Shown here: one piece after another, positions 31,461-42,318 of the stretch
How the letters are laid out: the number at the start of each line of letters is the position of its first letter
Position numbering within the stretch: the stretch's first letter is position 1
Assembly (NCBI GenBank): GCA_003255065.1
Contig: QAOA01005271.1
Coordinates: 2,630,507 to 2,694,506, forward strand
Length of the DNA stretch: 64,000 nucleotides
From: Cercis canadensis
Taxonomy: Eukaryota; Streptophyta; Magnoliopsida; Fabales; Fabaceae
Direction of reading: 5' to 3'
Position numbers and translations under genes: made by a program
Notes under the pieces: generated by a model
Seen by the model: the letters and a program-made list of their open reading frames with translations, nothing else
Database searches by the model: none
Told to the model about the DNA's origin: nothing

Positions 31461-31601
31461 GCTAGCCTTAGAAGGGAGTTTCATAGAGTAGAATACAGAG
31501 GGCAGAGAAGAAATGGGAAAAATACAGAGGATGTGCATAGGCTTGGTGATGGGCAGGTCAAGCATTCTCCAGAAGTATTCTATGCTGGTTCTTTATGGAA
31601 G
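31461..31601 (+). pseudogene. Second captured exon-like fragment (possibly from a BTB/POZ protein gene)
   Basis: A 47-codon open stretch reads EFHRVEYRGQRRNGKNTEDV, then HRLGDGQVKH, then EVFYAGSLWK, and is followed directly by GTACTG, a plausible splice donor. The phrase YAGSLWKV reminds me of a plant BTB/POZ-domain protein family, but this is from memory and not certain. It is different in character from the methyltransferase piece, so the element may carry parts of two genes. Confidence 0.4.
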
Positions 31602-31929
31602 GTACTGGGACATCAAGTAATCATTATATTCATGCAAATATGAGTTTATATTCAAGCAATTAATCCAGACGTATTACCAGCACTTAGAGAGCAAAGGAGG
31701 AAGATGATGCCCTGACTCAAATTAAAAATCACAAATAAAGAGGAAATGACGCCGCCGTATGAAGTGGGCATTTTTCAAGATTTTTTTTTTTTTAGTAAAT
31801 CCATGTCATATGCTTTAAAATGTCATGTAAGTTTTTATCGTGTCACCTAAGTATTTAATTAACAGATCTCACTAACGAAAGATCATTTTATTATGAATGT
31901 TCTATTTTTCGAGGACCAATTTGTTGAAA

Positions 31930-32650
31930 TTTCAATAGGTTTATTCTACAATTAATTACTAATTAACTCAAAAGTACTCACTAATTAACCCATAATTTGT
32001 TTAAAAAAATACTAATTAATCACTAAATTACTTTTCCCTCATTCCTCCGTCTCTCACCCTCCCCCTCACACTCACTCTCTCACAGTCACCGCCACAGGTA
32101 CTGGCACCAGCAGCGGCAGCAGAACAATCGCCACCAGCCCCCCACCACCACCAACACAAAGAACACCTTGATGCGTCTTCTTCTTTCATCGTCAACAAGA
32201 GAACCATCCAAAGATTTCAACACCATCCAACAACAGCAGCAACAACAACAAGACCACCAACGTGGTAGATCCAACACCATCCAAAGCAATCGACAAAGAT
32301 TTCAAAAACATAGTTAAGGAAATTAGATTCAGAGGCTAAAAAATAGTCCATGGGATCGATTTGCCGCTAAGATATCCCATTATTCCTCTCCCCTTTTGCT
32401 CTCAAAATTCCCTGTCTTTGATCCATGACCGAAGGCCTCTAAAGGAATTTACTAGGTACCCCTATGTAACTGAGTTGTTAATAATGTTGGGTTCAAATAT
32501 TTGGGAAAAAACCTTTGCTTTTAACTGATGAAAGTAGTGATCATGGCGATGACAATGTTGCTGTTGGTCTACTTGCTCTAGGTTGAAGATGAAATATTAT
32601 CGTTTAACCCTAAAAAAATTTCAATATTATTGTTCGACCCTAATTTTATA
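31930..32650. other. Extra segment inside the Pack-MULE, origin unknown
   Basis: The first part is AT-rich. Positions 32040-32420 are clearly richer in C and G, with CAG/CAA-rich runs (32100-32290) unlike the surrounding DNA. This suggests captured exon or leader sequence, but I do not recognise the source. Near 32585-32640 two short direct repeats of ATATTATYGTT occur. Confidence 0.4.
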
Positions 32651-33246
32651 AATCTATTTTTATGGACAGCTATTTGGGTTGGGAGTATTCTGTACATTTT
32701 CATAGTTTAATGAAATATTTTATAACTTTTTTTAGTTTTAGGGATAAACCGCATATATCCTATAGTTGAAGTGATTTTTTAGACTTTTTTCTAATTATAA
32801 TATAAGTAATATAACTTTTTAGATGGATAAGTTATGTTATAAATATTTATTAAATTCATATGATTATTTGATAAGATCGTAATGAGTAGGGCATATTTGT
32901 TTGGCTGTTCCTATCTTTATTATTTTCCTTTTTTTTGATACATTGATGATTTGATGACTCGTTCTCTTCAATTTTATATTTTATGGGATGATGTATTATT
33001 TTTTCACATAAATTTTACCACTTTGAACTTAATTTGTACCTTTTTAGAATTTTTATAATATTGAAATTTAATTTTCAATTTACATATACAAATATCATTT
33101 ATCAAATATAATTTTCATCAATTAAAAAGTGAATTATACATGGTTTTAATGTCAAAATTTGATGTATAATTTTACAAAAATTATGTAGAATAACTAAATC
33201 AAATAGTTGCATACATTTTTTTATTATAAATCTATTATTATTTATA

Positions 33247-34048
33247 GGCTTATTGACAAAATTGATTACTCTATTTTACTAATTTCTATGAGTCAGTCTT
33301 CTATTTTGAAAAGTGAATAATTGAGTTCCCGTATTTTAATGAGTTTAACAATTTTAGTTATACCGTCAACCAAATGACATGTTGATGTGACATAGAGAAA
33401 TTAAATTTTTTTTTTATTGTTCTTATGCTGATGTGGTACAAGTAAAATAATTTTTAAATATTAAATAATAATTTAAGCATAATTAAATCATAATTAACAT
33501 AAAAATAATTTTTTTATTGTTAAATAATTATTTTAGATTTTTTTTTTCATAAAATTCAAGCAAATAAATAATTTCATATGAAATTCTACCAAAATTTTAG
33601 ATTTTTTCATAAAGTTTAAACCTCAAAAGTTTTTTAGGTAAAATCTATTATAGATTTAATCTAAAAAAAATATGAATTTTTTTTCACATGTCTTACTTGA
33701 TCTGATTTTTTTTTTTTTATCTATTTGAATTTTATAAAAAAAATCTAAAATAGTTATTTAACAATAAAAAATTTATTTTTTCTTTTAATTATGATTTAAT
33801 TATGTTTAAATGATTATTTAATTTTAAAAATTATTTTTTTTGTGCCACATCAACATGATAACAATAAAAAAAAAATTAATTTCTCTATACCACTCAACAT
33901 GTCGTTAGGTTGACCGTTTGATTGACTCACAAAATTACTAAAATTGTCAAACTTAGTAAAATATGAGAACTAAATCGTTTACTTTTAAAAATGAGGGAAT
34001 GACTTATAAGAATTGGTAAAACAGAAGGATCAAAACTGTCAATAAGTC
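33247..34048. mobile_element. Foldback-type Mutator-like MITE
   Basis: Two arms of about 320 bp (33247-33565 and 33725-34048) are imperfect reverse complements. They begin GGCTTATTGACA and GACTTATTGACA. Flanking 9-mers TTATTTATA (33238-33246) and TTCTTTATA (34049-34057) match at 8 of 9 positions, as expected of an ageing Mutator target duplication. There is no coding capacity. A transcript through it would fold into a long hairpin. Confidence 0.82.
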
Positions 34049-34467
34049 TTCTTTATAAGTAGACTCATAATCAAATCATGAATTATAAGCTTTTTTTCTT
34101 TTTGATAGTTTTGATTTTTGATGTTATTGTGATATTAGTGAAATTTTTTAAACATAGATTAATATAAATATTTTAGTTTTTGATAGAAAAAAAAATTAAG
34201 GTGAGAATAGACAATAAAATAGAATATATTTTTTTTTTTATAAAAAATATACAAATTTTATTTAAGAAAAGGAAAAGAACATAAGACATTATGCCAGTTG
34301 TGGCACACAAATATTCTATTTTCACATTGTGTGAAAAAAGTTTAGTTAGATTGAGAAGAAAAAAAGAATCTGAAAGTCTCCACACGTGCCAAATAGGAGC
34401 GTAACACAGACGAGCATATCCCGGAGAGATAAATAAGATGCCAAAAAATGCAGTTACGAGATAGTGC

Positions 34468-34473
34468 CACGTG
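34468..34473. promoter_or_regulatory. G-box (CACGTG) upstream of the PB1-kinase gene
   Basis: GCCACGTGG is a palindromic ACGT-core element of the kind bound by bZIP and bHLH factors; CACACGTG also occurs nearby at 34379-34386. It lies about 740 bp before the predicted kinase start, just ahead of a CT-rich stretch (34530-34690) and a GA repeat (34730-34746) typical of plant 5' leaders. Use as a promoter is inferred. Confidence 0.4.
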
Positions 34474-34983
34474 GATCACTACATGGCAACCAGGCATCGC
34501 ATCTTGGAGCGCCCGAGAAACCACTATTGCCTATGGCGGTCCTTCTTCACCACCATCATCTTCTTCATCCTCTTCTGCAGCTCCCTCCTCATCAACGTTA
34601 TCAAAATATCTGGGTGTCTTAATCATTCTCTTTCTCTCAGTTCTGGTTCTCTATCCCTTTCCAAATCGCAGCTCAGCCAGATCAGCAGCTCAGAAGCCAC
34701 TTCCAGAATCTGAAGAATAAATTTAACAGTGAGAGAGAGAGAGAGCAGAACGGGAGAACGTACGTTCCCGAGAGTGAAAAAATATATTTAATTTGGTCAA
34801 GGTTTTTAATTGGGAATTTGAATTTGGTATCCGGGTGTCATCCAATTCGCCATTTCAGGTACTGGTTATGGTTCTCCGTTGAATTTGGATATTATCCAAA
34901 TTTGATTTTGGATCTGCAATTGGAGATTTAATTTTACTAGTTGTTATTAATCAAGTGGATTTCCAGTGTAATCTTACCCTTGA

Positions 34984-35166
34984 ATGTTTGATATTGGTTC
35001 TTGTCATTCTTTATCCGTAACTTCCCATGCAACTCGTGGTTATTCACGGGAAAATGGAAATGTGATGGCATTTAATATCTTCAATGTCACTAGAAATGGA
35101 AAATTACCTGGTGTCGCCAAGTTGAAGAACGGGGTTATACTTGCTTGTTCCAGCTCGAAATTTTGA
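34984..35166 (+). other. Upstream open reading frame (60 codons) in the kinase leader
   Basis: An ATG-initiated frame ends 38 nt before the first in-frame ATG of the kinase. The peptide matches nothing I know. If this part is in the mature leader, it would be translated first and could damp kinase translation. No evidence of conservation is available here. Confidence 0.3.
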
Positions 35167-35184
35167 AACTTCCCGAGTTATAGG

Positions 35185-35190
35185 ATGTGA
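35185..35190 (+). other. Start-stop upstream ORF (ATGTGA)
   Basis: ATG is followed directly by TGA, 15 nt before the kinase ATG at 35205. A further ATG at 35194 opens a 12-codon frame that overlaps the kinase start. Minimal start-stop uORFs can stall ribosomes in plants; the role here is inferred only. Confidence 0.35.
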
Positions 35191-35204
35191 TTTATGCTCA
35201 TGTC

Positions 35205-38200
35205 ATGTGTAATAAAGGAATTCCATGCTTGAACAATTCTGAGAATCTAATTGATCATCGACAGTATATGATGGATAGTCCTACTGCGACTCGAACCTCT
35301 ACAACTGGGTCTGCACCAGGTTCGGCGCCTGGTTCCAACGATGAAAGCCGGCGTGTTAAATTTTTATGTAGCTTTCTGGGAAATATAATGCCCCGTCCCC
35401 AAGATGGGAAGCTTAGGTATGTTGGTGGAGAGACGCGAATTGTGAGTGTGCCACGAGACATTAGTTATGAGGAGTTGATGAGTAAGATGAGAGAGTTATA
35501 TGAAGGGGCAGCAGTGTTGAAATACCAGCAGCCTGATGAGGATCTTGATGCTCTTGTCTCAGTTGTGAATGATGATGATGTTGTTAACATGATGGAAGAG
35601 TATGACAAGTTGGGTTCAGGTGATGGATTCACTAGGCTCAGGATTTTTTTGTTTTCGCATTCTGACCAAGATGGTTCTTCACACTTCATTGAGGGCCAGG
35701 GGGATGAGAGGGATACTGAGAGGAGGTATGTTGATGCATTGAATAATTTAAATGACGCTTCTGATTTCAGGAAGCAGCAACAACTGGAATTTCCTATGAT
35801 TAACCCAGTTGAGGATATCCATGTAGCTGATCAGTACTTCAATCCAGTCAGTGTGGACGGTGTCATTCATAGCCAGAGAAGTGGTGATATATCCATTCCA
35901 CAATATAACTTGCATAATCTCACAATCCCTCACATGGGATCAGGGCAGCACCAGCAACCTATGACTCAGAGGTATAATGAAATGGATGCACCATGGTGTC
36001 CTGCATATTATTCTCCTAGGCATAATGGTCAGCATGACTCAAGATCACTGGTAGAATTTCCATCTTCTCCTTCTTCTGCAAGGTATCGTATGCCAGTTAC
36101 AGAGTTACCAGATAAGTGCATTGATAGAGTGCCTGAAGATTATGCTAGGCATCAGGTACATCACCATCATGTGTTTGATAATCAACCACAATATTCTGAA
36201 AATGTTGTGTGGTTGCCAACTGGAGCTGCACCCAGTGAGAAGTCAGGTTTTTCAGGTAACATTCTTCATGGCCACAATGTTATTGATGGGAACAGTATAT
36301 GCGAGCACTGCCGGATAAATTTTCAGAGAAGTCAACCGCATATGGAGCAACCTAACATTAGTAATGGGCTTCCACCGATTGCTAATCAATGTGGAGAATC
36401 CCCCCCAAACAGGGACAATTTCATGGTGAATGCTGATGCAAAGTTGCATCCTTTGATCTATCCCAATGAGCAGCATAATGATCACAGGACTGTTTATAAT
36501 GATACTCAAAATCATGAAAGAGGATGGGTTTTGCCACCTCGGGTTGATGAAGCACGAGTACAAGCCTCGTTATCTGGAAGAGTGAGTGATAATTATGTGG
36601 TTGATGGTCATGGCATAAATTTCCCTCTTGTGCATGGTAGTATGGCAGATGGACATCATGTGTCTTCCAATTATGTTCAACGAGCTGGCCCTGAATTAGG
36701 GGGAGAGGTGTTTCATGACCAAAATGTGGGTACGGCAACCCATCTTCAAATTCCTCCTCCAGAAGAGCGCAGTGTGCGGTATGGGAATCCAACTTCTCCT
36801 TATGGGGTTGATAGTCAATACCCTGTGCCTCCTGTTCATGTCTCTGGACATGCTTTCTGGAGAAACACTCCAGCTCCAGTTCATCTTGGACCTTCTTATG
36901 AACCATCTAGTGCACCTCAACCAGTGAATGGTATGGTAAATGCAGCAGGATTTATCAGGGGAGAGGGTAGTCCAAGGCTTTATATTGGGGCTGATAGTCA
37001 AAATCCTTGGGTTGATTCCTCACAGAAAATGTCTGGTCATGACGGGCCAGCCATCCTGGAATATCCTTATGCTCATGCTCTGAAATTGAACCCAAAGGCC
37101 CTTGTTCAGGAAATTCAACACCCAGTTACTGTAGACAATGTTCATCCTCCACAGGACAAGCTAAATATTAGGACTCACATGGAACCAGTGCAGCTGTCAG
37201 AATCATCTTTTAATACAGTCCATAACAAAGAGGTTTCAAGAAATAATACTCATGTGAATGATACAATGAAGTTACAGTCTCGAAGTTTACTTGGAGAAGA
37301 AAAAGAGGCAGAAAATGTGGACAAGGTTGAGAATCCTAATGCACAGAGCATATCTTTTTCAGAGAAAAATAAAATTGCTGAGAATGATCATGAAGCTGCT
37401 GCTCCTGTCGAGTCTATTAACTTAAGTTCAAAACCTGTAACAGAGCATGATGCTAAGAAACCAGCTGATAAGGACCTTTCTGCTCCACAAGGTTCTGAGC
37501 TTTCAGTTAACAATTTCAGTTTCTTACCTGAGCTGATTGCTAATGTAAAGAGGGCTGCATTAGAAGGTGCTGAGGAGCATGTTAATTCTGAGATGCCTGA
37601 TTCAACAACCAAAGAAGAAGCTGCAAATGAAGTACAATCAGTGGTGAGAATTTAGTTATTTTGTTTTCTTTTGTTAAAATTTAAACAGAAAAAAAGTGAA
37701 TTTGTTTTCTTCTATTGAGAAAGTGTGTGGTTAGTCCCCAAACGTTTCTTTATTTGTCTTGCAGAATGCTCATGGTGATATGGAAATGGACTCTGATAAT
37801 GACAATGTAGATACTTCTAAAATTGAGCCCACAAAAGCTGAGGCAGAAGCTATTGCTAGGGGATTACAGGTTTTCTTGCTATCTCACTCAAATCAATTAT
37901 ATTCTAATTTGTGGCTTTCTCTTACAAATGTCTTTTCTAGTTTTCATTTTTTCCCATATGCCCTGGTTTTAATGATGGTTGATACATTGTTCAGACAATT
38001 AAAAATGATGATTTGGAGGAGATCCGAGAACTAGGTTCTGGAACTTATGGGGCTGTTTATCATGGGAAATGGAAAGGTTCTGATGTTGCAATAAAGAGAA
38101 TTAAAGCCAGTTGTTTTGCCGGAAGACCATCTGAAAGAGAAAGATTGGTAATATCTATATCTGATAGTTTTCTCTTTCTTTCAAGTACTATTTGTTCAAC

Positions 38201-40585
38201 CTCCTCTTAGAATATAATCTGTCTTCTATTCTCTTCCATTTTCCATGAAAGATTCGATCTGTTTCTCAAAAGCTCACTGACTTTAAGAAAGTTATCTTGT
38301 ACTTTATGATGGGCCTCATCGACAGGTCGGCATGTTAGCCCACAATAAATATTTGAATATCTTACATATATCATGTAGAATTAGTTTTGGTCTTGAAGTG
38401 AGAGATCATGGTGAGAAGGTGGTGCACCGGATACCCTGTGGAGAGGATAGTGTCACTGTTTTGAGTCCTCACTCTGTAGTTTGTGAATCCCTTCCCGTGC
38501 ATATCCTTTAAATTTAGAGTAAATTACTCCAACCTCCCTTGCATTTAGCTGATGTTACACTTACCTCTCCTGTATTTTGAAAACCTACACCTACCTCCCT
38601 TGTATTTTGATAACACGCTACATAAATCCAAAACCTAACAAAAAGATGAACCCATAAGTTAGTCAACGGTAAAACAAAAAATAAAGGGTGAAACCCCAAA
38701 ACACCCTTAATGGAACCTCGAAAATCTTGGTCCAGTTTTAGGGTTATAGGTCTCGAAATCTGATCTCCACTATTCAGATTGAATAGCTGGGAATCTTGTC
38801 ACCAAATTGTAGCCTGATCCAACGGTGAACAAATCTAGATATGCAGTTTGATAAAAATTGCCAGAATCCTATTGCCTGTAATATAAGGGTTGTGTTGTAA
38901 TTTTCGTCCCTTTGTCAAAATAAAATGTATCTAGCAGGAATATTCTTAACGGTGTCAACTAACTGGATTTATGTGTAGGTTTTTAAAATAGAGGGGAGGT
39001 AGGTGTAATATTAGCTAAATGCAAGGGAGGTTGGAGTAATTTACGCTTAAGTTTATATTTAACTAGGATGAAATATTTAATATCCCCTCAGTATAAACAT
39101 ATATAGAACAGAGGAATTAGGAGCAACTATATATTACATATATATAGTTTTATGTATGTTGAAACTATTATTAGGGTGAGCTCTATTGTGATTTCACTTC
39201 TGTTGATGTTACAGATTGCGGATTTCTGGAAAGAGGCATTGATACTGAGTTCATTACATCATCCAAATGTTGTCTCCTTCTATGGCATTGTCCGTGATGG
39301 CCCTGATGGTTCTTTAGCTACGGTGACAGAATTCATGATTAACGGATCTCTGAAACAGTTCTTGCATAAGAAAGATAGGTAAATTAATGCATGCAGCGAG
39401 CTTATACATAATCAATATTTTAAAATGTTTTCCAGCACTGGTATTTGTGCCATGTTTGAAATTTCTTATGGTCCACTCAAGTATTTTATGTTTTTGTTTG
39501 GTCTGAGCAATTTAACAGAACGATAGATCGTCGTAAGAGGCTCATCATAGGTATGGATGCTGCATTTGGGATGGAGTATTTGCACGGAAAGAACATTGTG
39601 CATTTTGATTTGAAATGTGAGAATCTATTAGTCAATATGAGAGATCCACAACGACCTGTTTGCAAGGTATCCATAAAAGATAGGGTCAATTTTATTCCAT
39701 GATGCAACTTTTAGGTGGTTCATATTGAGATCTTTTCAGAATTTACCAATTGTGATGAAGAAGTAGCTGACTTTAGTTATCATTATACTACTCCAAAATT
39801 TGTCATAAGCAGCATGATAGTGGAGATTGACATGATGTTTATATATTCTTTTCTTCCTTAGATTGGTGATTTGGGTTTATCCAAGGTAAAACAACACACT
39901 CTAGTGTCAGGTGGTGTACGGGGAACTTTGCCTTGGATGGCACCTGAACTCCTCAGCGGGAAAAGCAATATGGTGTCAGAGAAGGTACTTGGTACAACTG
40001 TGTGATAATTTATCGTCAATATTTTTTTCATCTTTTCTCATGATTTTTCCTTGTTCTATGCTTGCCTTTGCTGTAGATTGATGTTTACTCATTCGGGATT
40101 GTCATGTGGGAATTGCTCACGGGGGAGGAACCCTATGCTGATCTGCATTGTGCTTCAATAATAGGTGAGCGCCAAGTCATGAGCAATTATATGTTCCTTT
40201 GTGTAGCAGGTGCTTGAATGACTATTTAAATACATTGCCACAAGGCCTTGCAATCACCTTTCCTGCAACAGCTAGTCTGCTTCTATTGCTATCTCTGTAT
40301 TTTGTCTTTGTTTTTTCATATTTTGGTTTGATTCTCTTTTTTTTTTTTTTCTTGGTGTGTAGGAATTTGGGCTATAGATTAATATCCTGATCTTCTATTG
40401 TCTTCTTTTATTTTGCAGGAGGAATTGTGAACAACACATTACGTCCCCAAATCCCAACATGGTGTGATCCTGAGTGGAAGTCACTAATGGAAAGTTGTTG
40501 GTCCTCAGATCCTGCAGAGAGGCCATCATTTTCAGAAATCTCTAAGAAGCTAAGGAGTATGGCTGCTGCTATGAATGTGAAATAG
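35205..40585 (+). CDS. PB1-domain Raf-like (MAPKKK-type) protein kinase
   Basis: This is a predicted cytosolic Ser/Thr kinase of the plant Raf-like B group, which act in osmotic, ABA, auxin and hypoxia signalling. Eight coding exons join in frame: 35205-37643, 37765-37869, 37995-38147, 39215-39378, 39519-39666, 39862-39984, 40077-40164, 40419-40585 (1128 aa). A PB1 domain spans about residues 50-155. A long low-complexity middle follows. The kinase domain is about 859-1122: glycine loop [13 protein letters not shown], lysine VAIKRIK, catalytic loop [12 protein letters not shown], magnesium motif GDLGLSK, then GTLPWMAPE and [16 protein letters not shown] for HRD is usual in this group; DLG replaces DFG. 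The start could instead be at 35268, since no ATG supports a longer frame. Intron 3 holds a Mutator-like element. Confidence 0.93.
38517..39046. mobile_element. Mutator-like MITE inside intron 3 of the kinase gene
   Basis: Inverted ends of about 100 bp share GTAAATTACTCCAACCTCCC and continue with matching blocks. Flanking 9-mers TTAAATTTA (38508-38516) and TTAAGTTTA (39047-39055) match at 8 of 9 positions. The 530-bp element has no coding capacity. It sits wholly within the intron, well away from both splice sites, so it should be removed with the intron. Confidence 0.85.
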
Positions 40586-42165
40586 CCTCAATTGATCTTG
40601 AAATCATTTGCCCTTCTTGCATTGTATTTAGCCTAGAATTGGTATTGAAGGGAAATAAGATGAAGCATGGCTCTACCAGTTGGAGGCACCTACTAGCTTA
40701 GATTTCAAAAAACGAAGAAAAAAAAAAAGGTTTCCAAGGCGCCTAGTATTCAAGCTTATGCAGGCTTGTAATGTAATATCATGACTTGATTTAGCCTAAC
40801 AGATTTTGTGTAATACTGCCTTGAAATGGTATTTTCCTTAGTGCAGATAATTGCATTCTAGCATGGATTTTCTCCCAGAAGCAACATGGTGTGCTCTAAA
40901 GAATGCTACATATGCGCTATCACAATGTGAGTGCTGTTAATATGTAGTTGTAAACTAAAGAAATATTTTTTTGTAACAAGTGTGATTTCAATTGTCCTTT
41001 GCAGGGCTTTTCTAGTTTTGCTCATGATCAAGATGATGGTGGCAATAGAAGTGGTAAAACCATCATTTGAGGCGGAACCATGCCTTCTGGAGGGATATGT
41101 ACATAAACTAGTGAACAGCATTTTCTACGTCTGATGTGAAGAGGATAATGACGGATAATGCTACCCAATTGCAGATGGAACAAGAATCAAATCGTCATGA
41201 AGATTTTATTTGACTTGTTTCATTATATTGGTATTATTTCAATGACTATATGTTTTACATGTGCTCTGACTCTTGGAGCTATAAAAATAAGGCTCATTTT
41301 ATAAGGACATTTTATGTTTTCACTTTGGACCATACAACTACAGTAAAGTTTTCTATCCGGAAATTGAATGCCGGTGAGGTAGTGTTTTGTGTGTAATGTA
41401 ATGGAGATCATGTCTTGTTTGCTCATATCTGCCTTTCGGGGATCAGTAATTAGTGGTTCACAATTGGTTACAACTTTCATAATTATAGAAGTTGAGAATT
41501 TTAAAGGGAATAAACATATGGGCAAGTATGAATTTTAACTAGGAAAAAGGAGAAAAAAAACAGAAAGGAAGACTGCACAATAATAGCTGAACCAAAATAG
41601 GTAACATTACTACCTTATGTAACAAAATCACCTTATTTTTTAGGTTAAATCACTGATATCTAACTTTCTAATGGGGATGTCGGAAACAGAACTCGTGGGT
41701 GGTCTTTTTGTTCATTGTTCCCCAGAAAATAAACGGTTTGGAAGATTTTGGCAAGCCAAATTGATATTAAACCATCTGAACTAGATTAGAAAAATCACAA
41801 ATTCAACCCCTGGCTGACTCATGATTAAAATTTGCTTTGACTATAGCATTGATCTAAATTCTAAAATAGCTATGATTGGTTTCAATTCGGGGATGTTAAT
41901 GGTTTCCCAATAATTATATCATGAAGTTTAAGTAAGATGCTGTCTTATTGCTTGGCATCACCAACTCTTCTCTTTGAAGAAAATCCGCGAGGTCAAATTC
42001 TGTGACACAATCAGCATCTACTACTTTGGCCCCCTCGAAGACCTGCTACCTTTACCTAACACACGGGTTAGACTTTTGTACTAAAGTCAAAGTAGGCTTG
42101 TGCAGGTTGACTTCTTACACGTGTCTATATTATGTATCACAATTTCAACCAAGTGCCTTCTATAT

Positions 42166-42318
42166 CCGATAAAATGATTAAAATATATGTTAAAGATATT
42201 TGATTATTTCATTTATTTTTAACATAATAATTATATATGTAAAAAAAATAATTATATATATAAAAAGAATAATTACATAATATTAACAGATATTTTAGTC
42301 ATTTTAATATTATGTCAG
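42166..42318. mobile_element. AT-rich MITE, family A copy 3
   Basis: Left part (AAAATGATTAAAATATATGTTAA) pairs with the reverse complement of the right part (AAAATGACTAAAATATCTGTTAA). The right arm, including ATAATTACATAATATTAA, resembles that of the copy at 1069-1410. It is shorter and probably a deletion derivative. Confidence 0.4.

Larger units (their letters stand above)
30293..32791. mobile_element. Non-autonomous Mutator-like element carrying gene fragments (Pack-MULE)
   Basis: Terminal inverted repeats of about 120-140 bp (30293-30412 against 32650-32791) begin GGAAAAAGTCT / GAAAAAAGTCT. They are flanked by an exact 9-bp duplication TAATTATAA at 30284-30292 and 32792-32800. A 9-bp duplication with long inverted ends is the signature of Mutator-like elements. 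A second inverted-repeat pair lies inside (30520-30753 against 31725-31923), so the right arm has about 700 bp of extra sequence (31930-32650) compared with the left. The interior carries methyltransferase-like and other coding fragments. No transposase was seen, so it would depend on an autonomous MULE elsewhere. Confidence 0.88.

Noticed and set aside
34448-34720. 90-codon frame with a hydrophobic stretch upstream of the kinase
   Set aside because: It lies in a CT/Ser-rich leader-like segment with another open frame over the same bases; more likely 5' leader than a membrane protein gene.
36421-37001. Long antisense frames within the kinase first exon
   Set aside because: They mirror the codon usage of the real plus-strand coding sequence; no promoter or homology.
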